From Atrichornis clamosus (Eukaryota > Chordata > Aves > Passeriformes > Menuridae), in the NCBI GenBank assembly GCA_013400975.1, contig WBMZ01011753.1:310001-374000 (forward strand): a stretch of 64,000 nt of DNA. The letters are read 5' to 3'. Position numbers and translations under genes: made by a program. Shown one piece after another: positions 63,381 through 64,000 of the stretch; within the stretch, counting starts at the first letter, position 1; each line of letters starts with the position of its first letter. The notes under the pieces are model-generated. The model was not told the origin of the DNA and ran no database searches. It was given only the letters and a program-made list of their open reading frames with translations.

Positions 63381-64000
63381 CTTCCCCCAGGAAGATCATA
63401 CAGTTGCGGATGTTCTCATTTGCTTTTCTTCTCCTTCCTCAATAATCAGTAATATGCAAATGCAGATATAAATAACTTAACTAGATAGGAAGTTCCTTCT
63501 GGTTATATTGTACATTTAAACAGCAAAGCAAAGTCCAGATGTAGAGGAAAAGGATACTTATTCTAGAAATTGATAATTCTGAATGACCACACAATTTCCC
63601 TTCCACTGCAAAACACTTCCTCACACTTGCACAATATGAAACTCCACCTTGAGGAGCCTTAAAAAAAGGCTTCTGACAGTACATCAACTCTCTAAGGCGT
63701 AGCTGGATATCCTTAAAGACACTAAGATCAGCTTCTATGATATTTAACACATATGGAAGCAGGTATTCAAGTTTTCAGTCTCGTTCAACTAATGACAGCT
63801 CTCCTTTTGCACAGCACACAAGCCACTCCAAAGGCTGCAGAAGATGGCGTCTTCTCTTCTCAATTTTCAAAGTCAGCCTGCAGTTCCTGTGGGATGCCAG
63901 TTAGCAACCATGGAAACTCCTATTGTGAGACAACTTTTGGAGACAGAGCAACACAGTTGTCAGTCTCAGTTTAATAAGAACCGACCCCAGACAAATGAAT

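Larger units (their letters stand above)
55584..64000. other. AT-rich tract, no gene recognised
   Basis: No convincing exon, RNA gene or transposon in 8.4 kb. Simple repeats are at 57961-58010, 59084-59098 (A15) and 63347-63380. A speculative 30-nt micro-exon is at 58410-58439. An octamer ATGCAAAT lies at 63454-63461 and an X-box-like site at 63904-63917. Frames up to 103 codons (59254-59565) are pyrimidine-rich and lack coding character. Confidence 0.5.

Noticed and set aside
1..64000. CRISPR arrays, tRNA or rRNA genes, bacterial operons, phage or toxin systems
   Set aside because: None is visible. The repeat content and gene-poor AT-rich character are those of a bird nuclear genome.

Overview
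The window looks like avian nuclear DNA. It is AT-rich and intron- or intergenic-like. Its recognisable interspersed repeats are CR1-type LINE copies and avian endogenous-retrovirus LTRs. I found no bacterial, plasmid or phage features, no CRISPR array, no tRNA or rRNA gene and no operon. Lineage within birds cannot be settled from this sequence alone. TE family assignments rest on my recognition of conserved blocks, not on a database search.

Layout. 1-3.36 kb: no gene recognised. 3.36-4.45 kb: a decayed ERV fragment on the minus strand, with an LTR of about 225 bp and an internal region carrying a degenerate 40-52 bp tandem array. 4.4-17.6 kb: nothing recognisable except two short perfect inverted repeats. 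17.6-24.6 kb: a CR1 zone with five fragments in both orientations; one still shows reverse-transcriptase motifs. Inside this zone lies a pyrimidine-rich tract, a 134-bp assembly gap and a CpG-rich flank, a possible promoter or CpG island at 19.3-19.83 kb. 25.55-26.66 kb: the best candidate for a host gene, namely an exon-like frame ending at a GTAAGA donor, a strong 3' splice site, an in-phase terminal exon with a stop, and a poly(A) signal. I cannot name the gene. 32.6-38.0 kb: a transposon island with an ancient minus-strand LINE, a younger plus-strand CR1, and an ancient plus-strand LINE interrupted by a recognisable solo LTR (37.23-37.74 kb) and two weaker LTR candidates. 38-55 kb: no genes recognised, with a cluster of palindromes at 43.6-43.95 kb. 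55.25-55.58 kb: an internally deleted CR1. 55.6-64 kb: no genes recognised, only simple repeats and a speculative micro-exon.

There is no set of genes working together here. If the 25.6-26.7 kb model is real, the window contains the 3' end of one plus-strand gene, and the CpG-rich segment about 6 kb upstream is a plausible but unproven promoter. I found no convincing undescribed biological system; the findings are candidates for checking.
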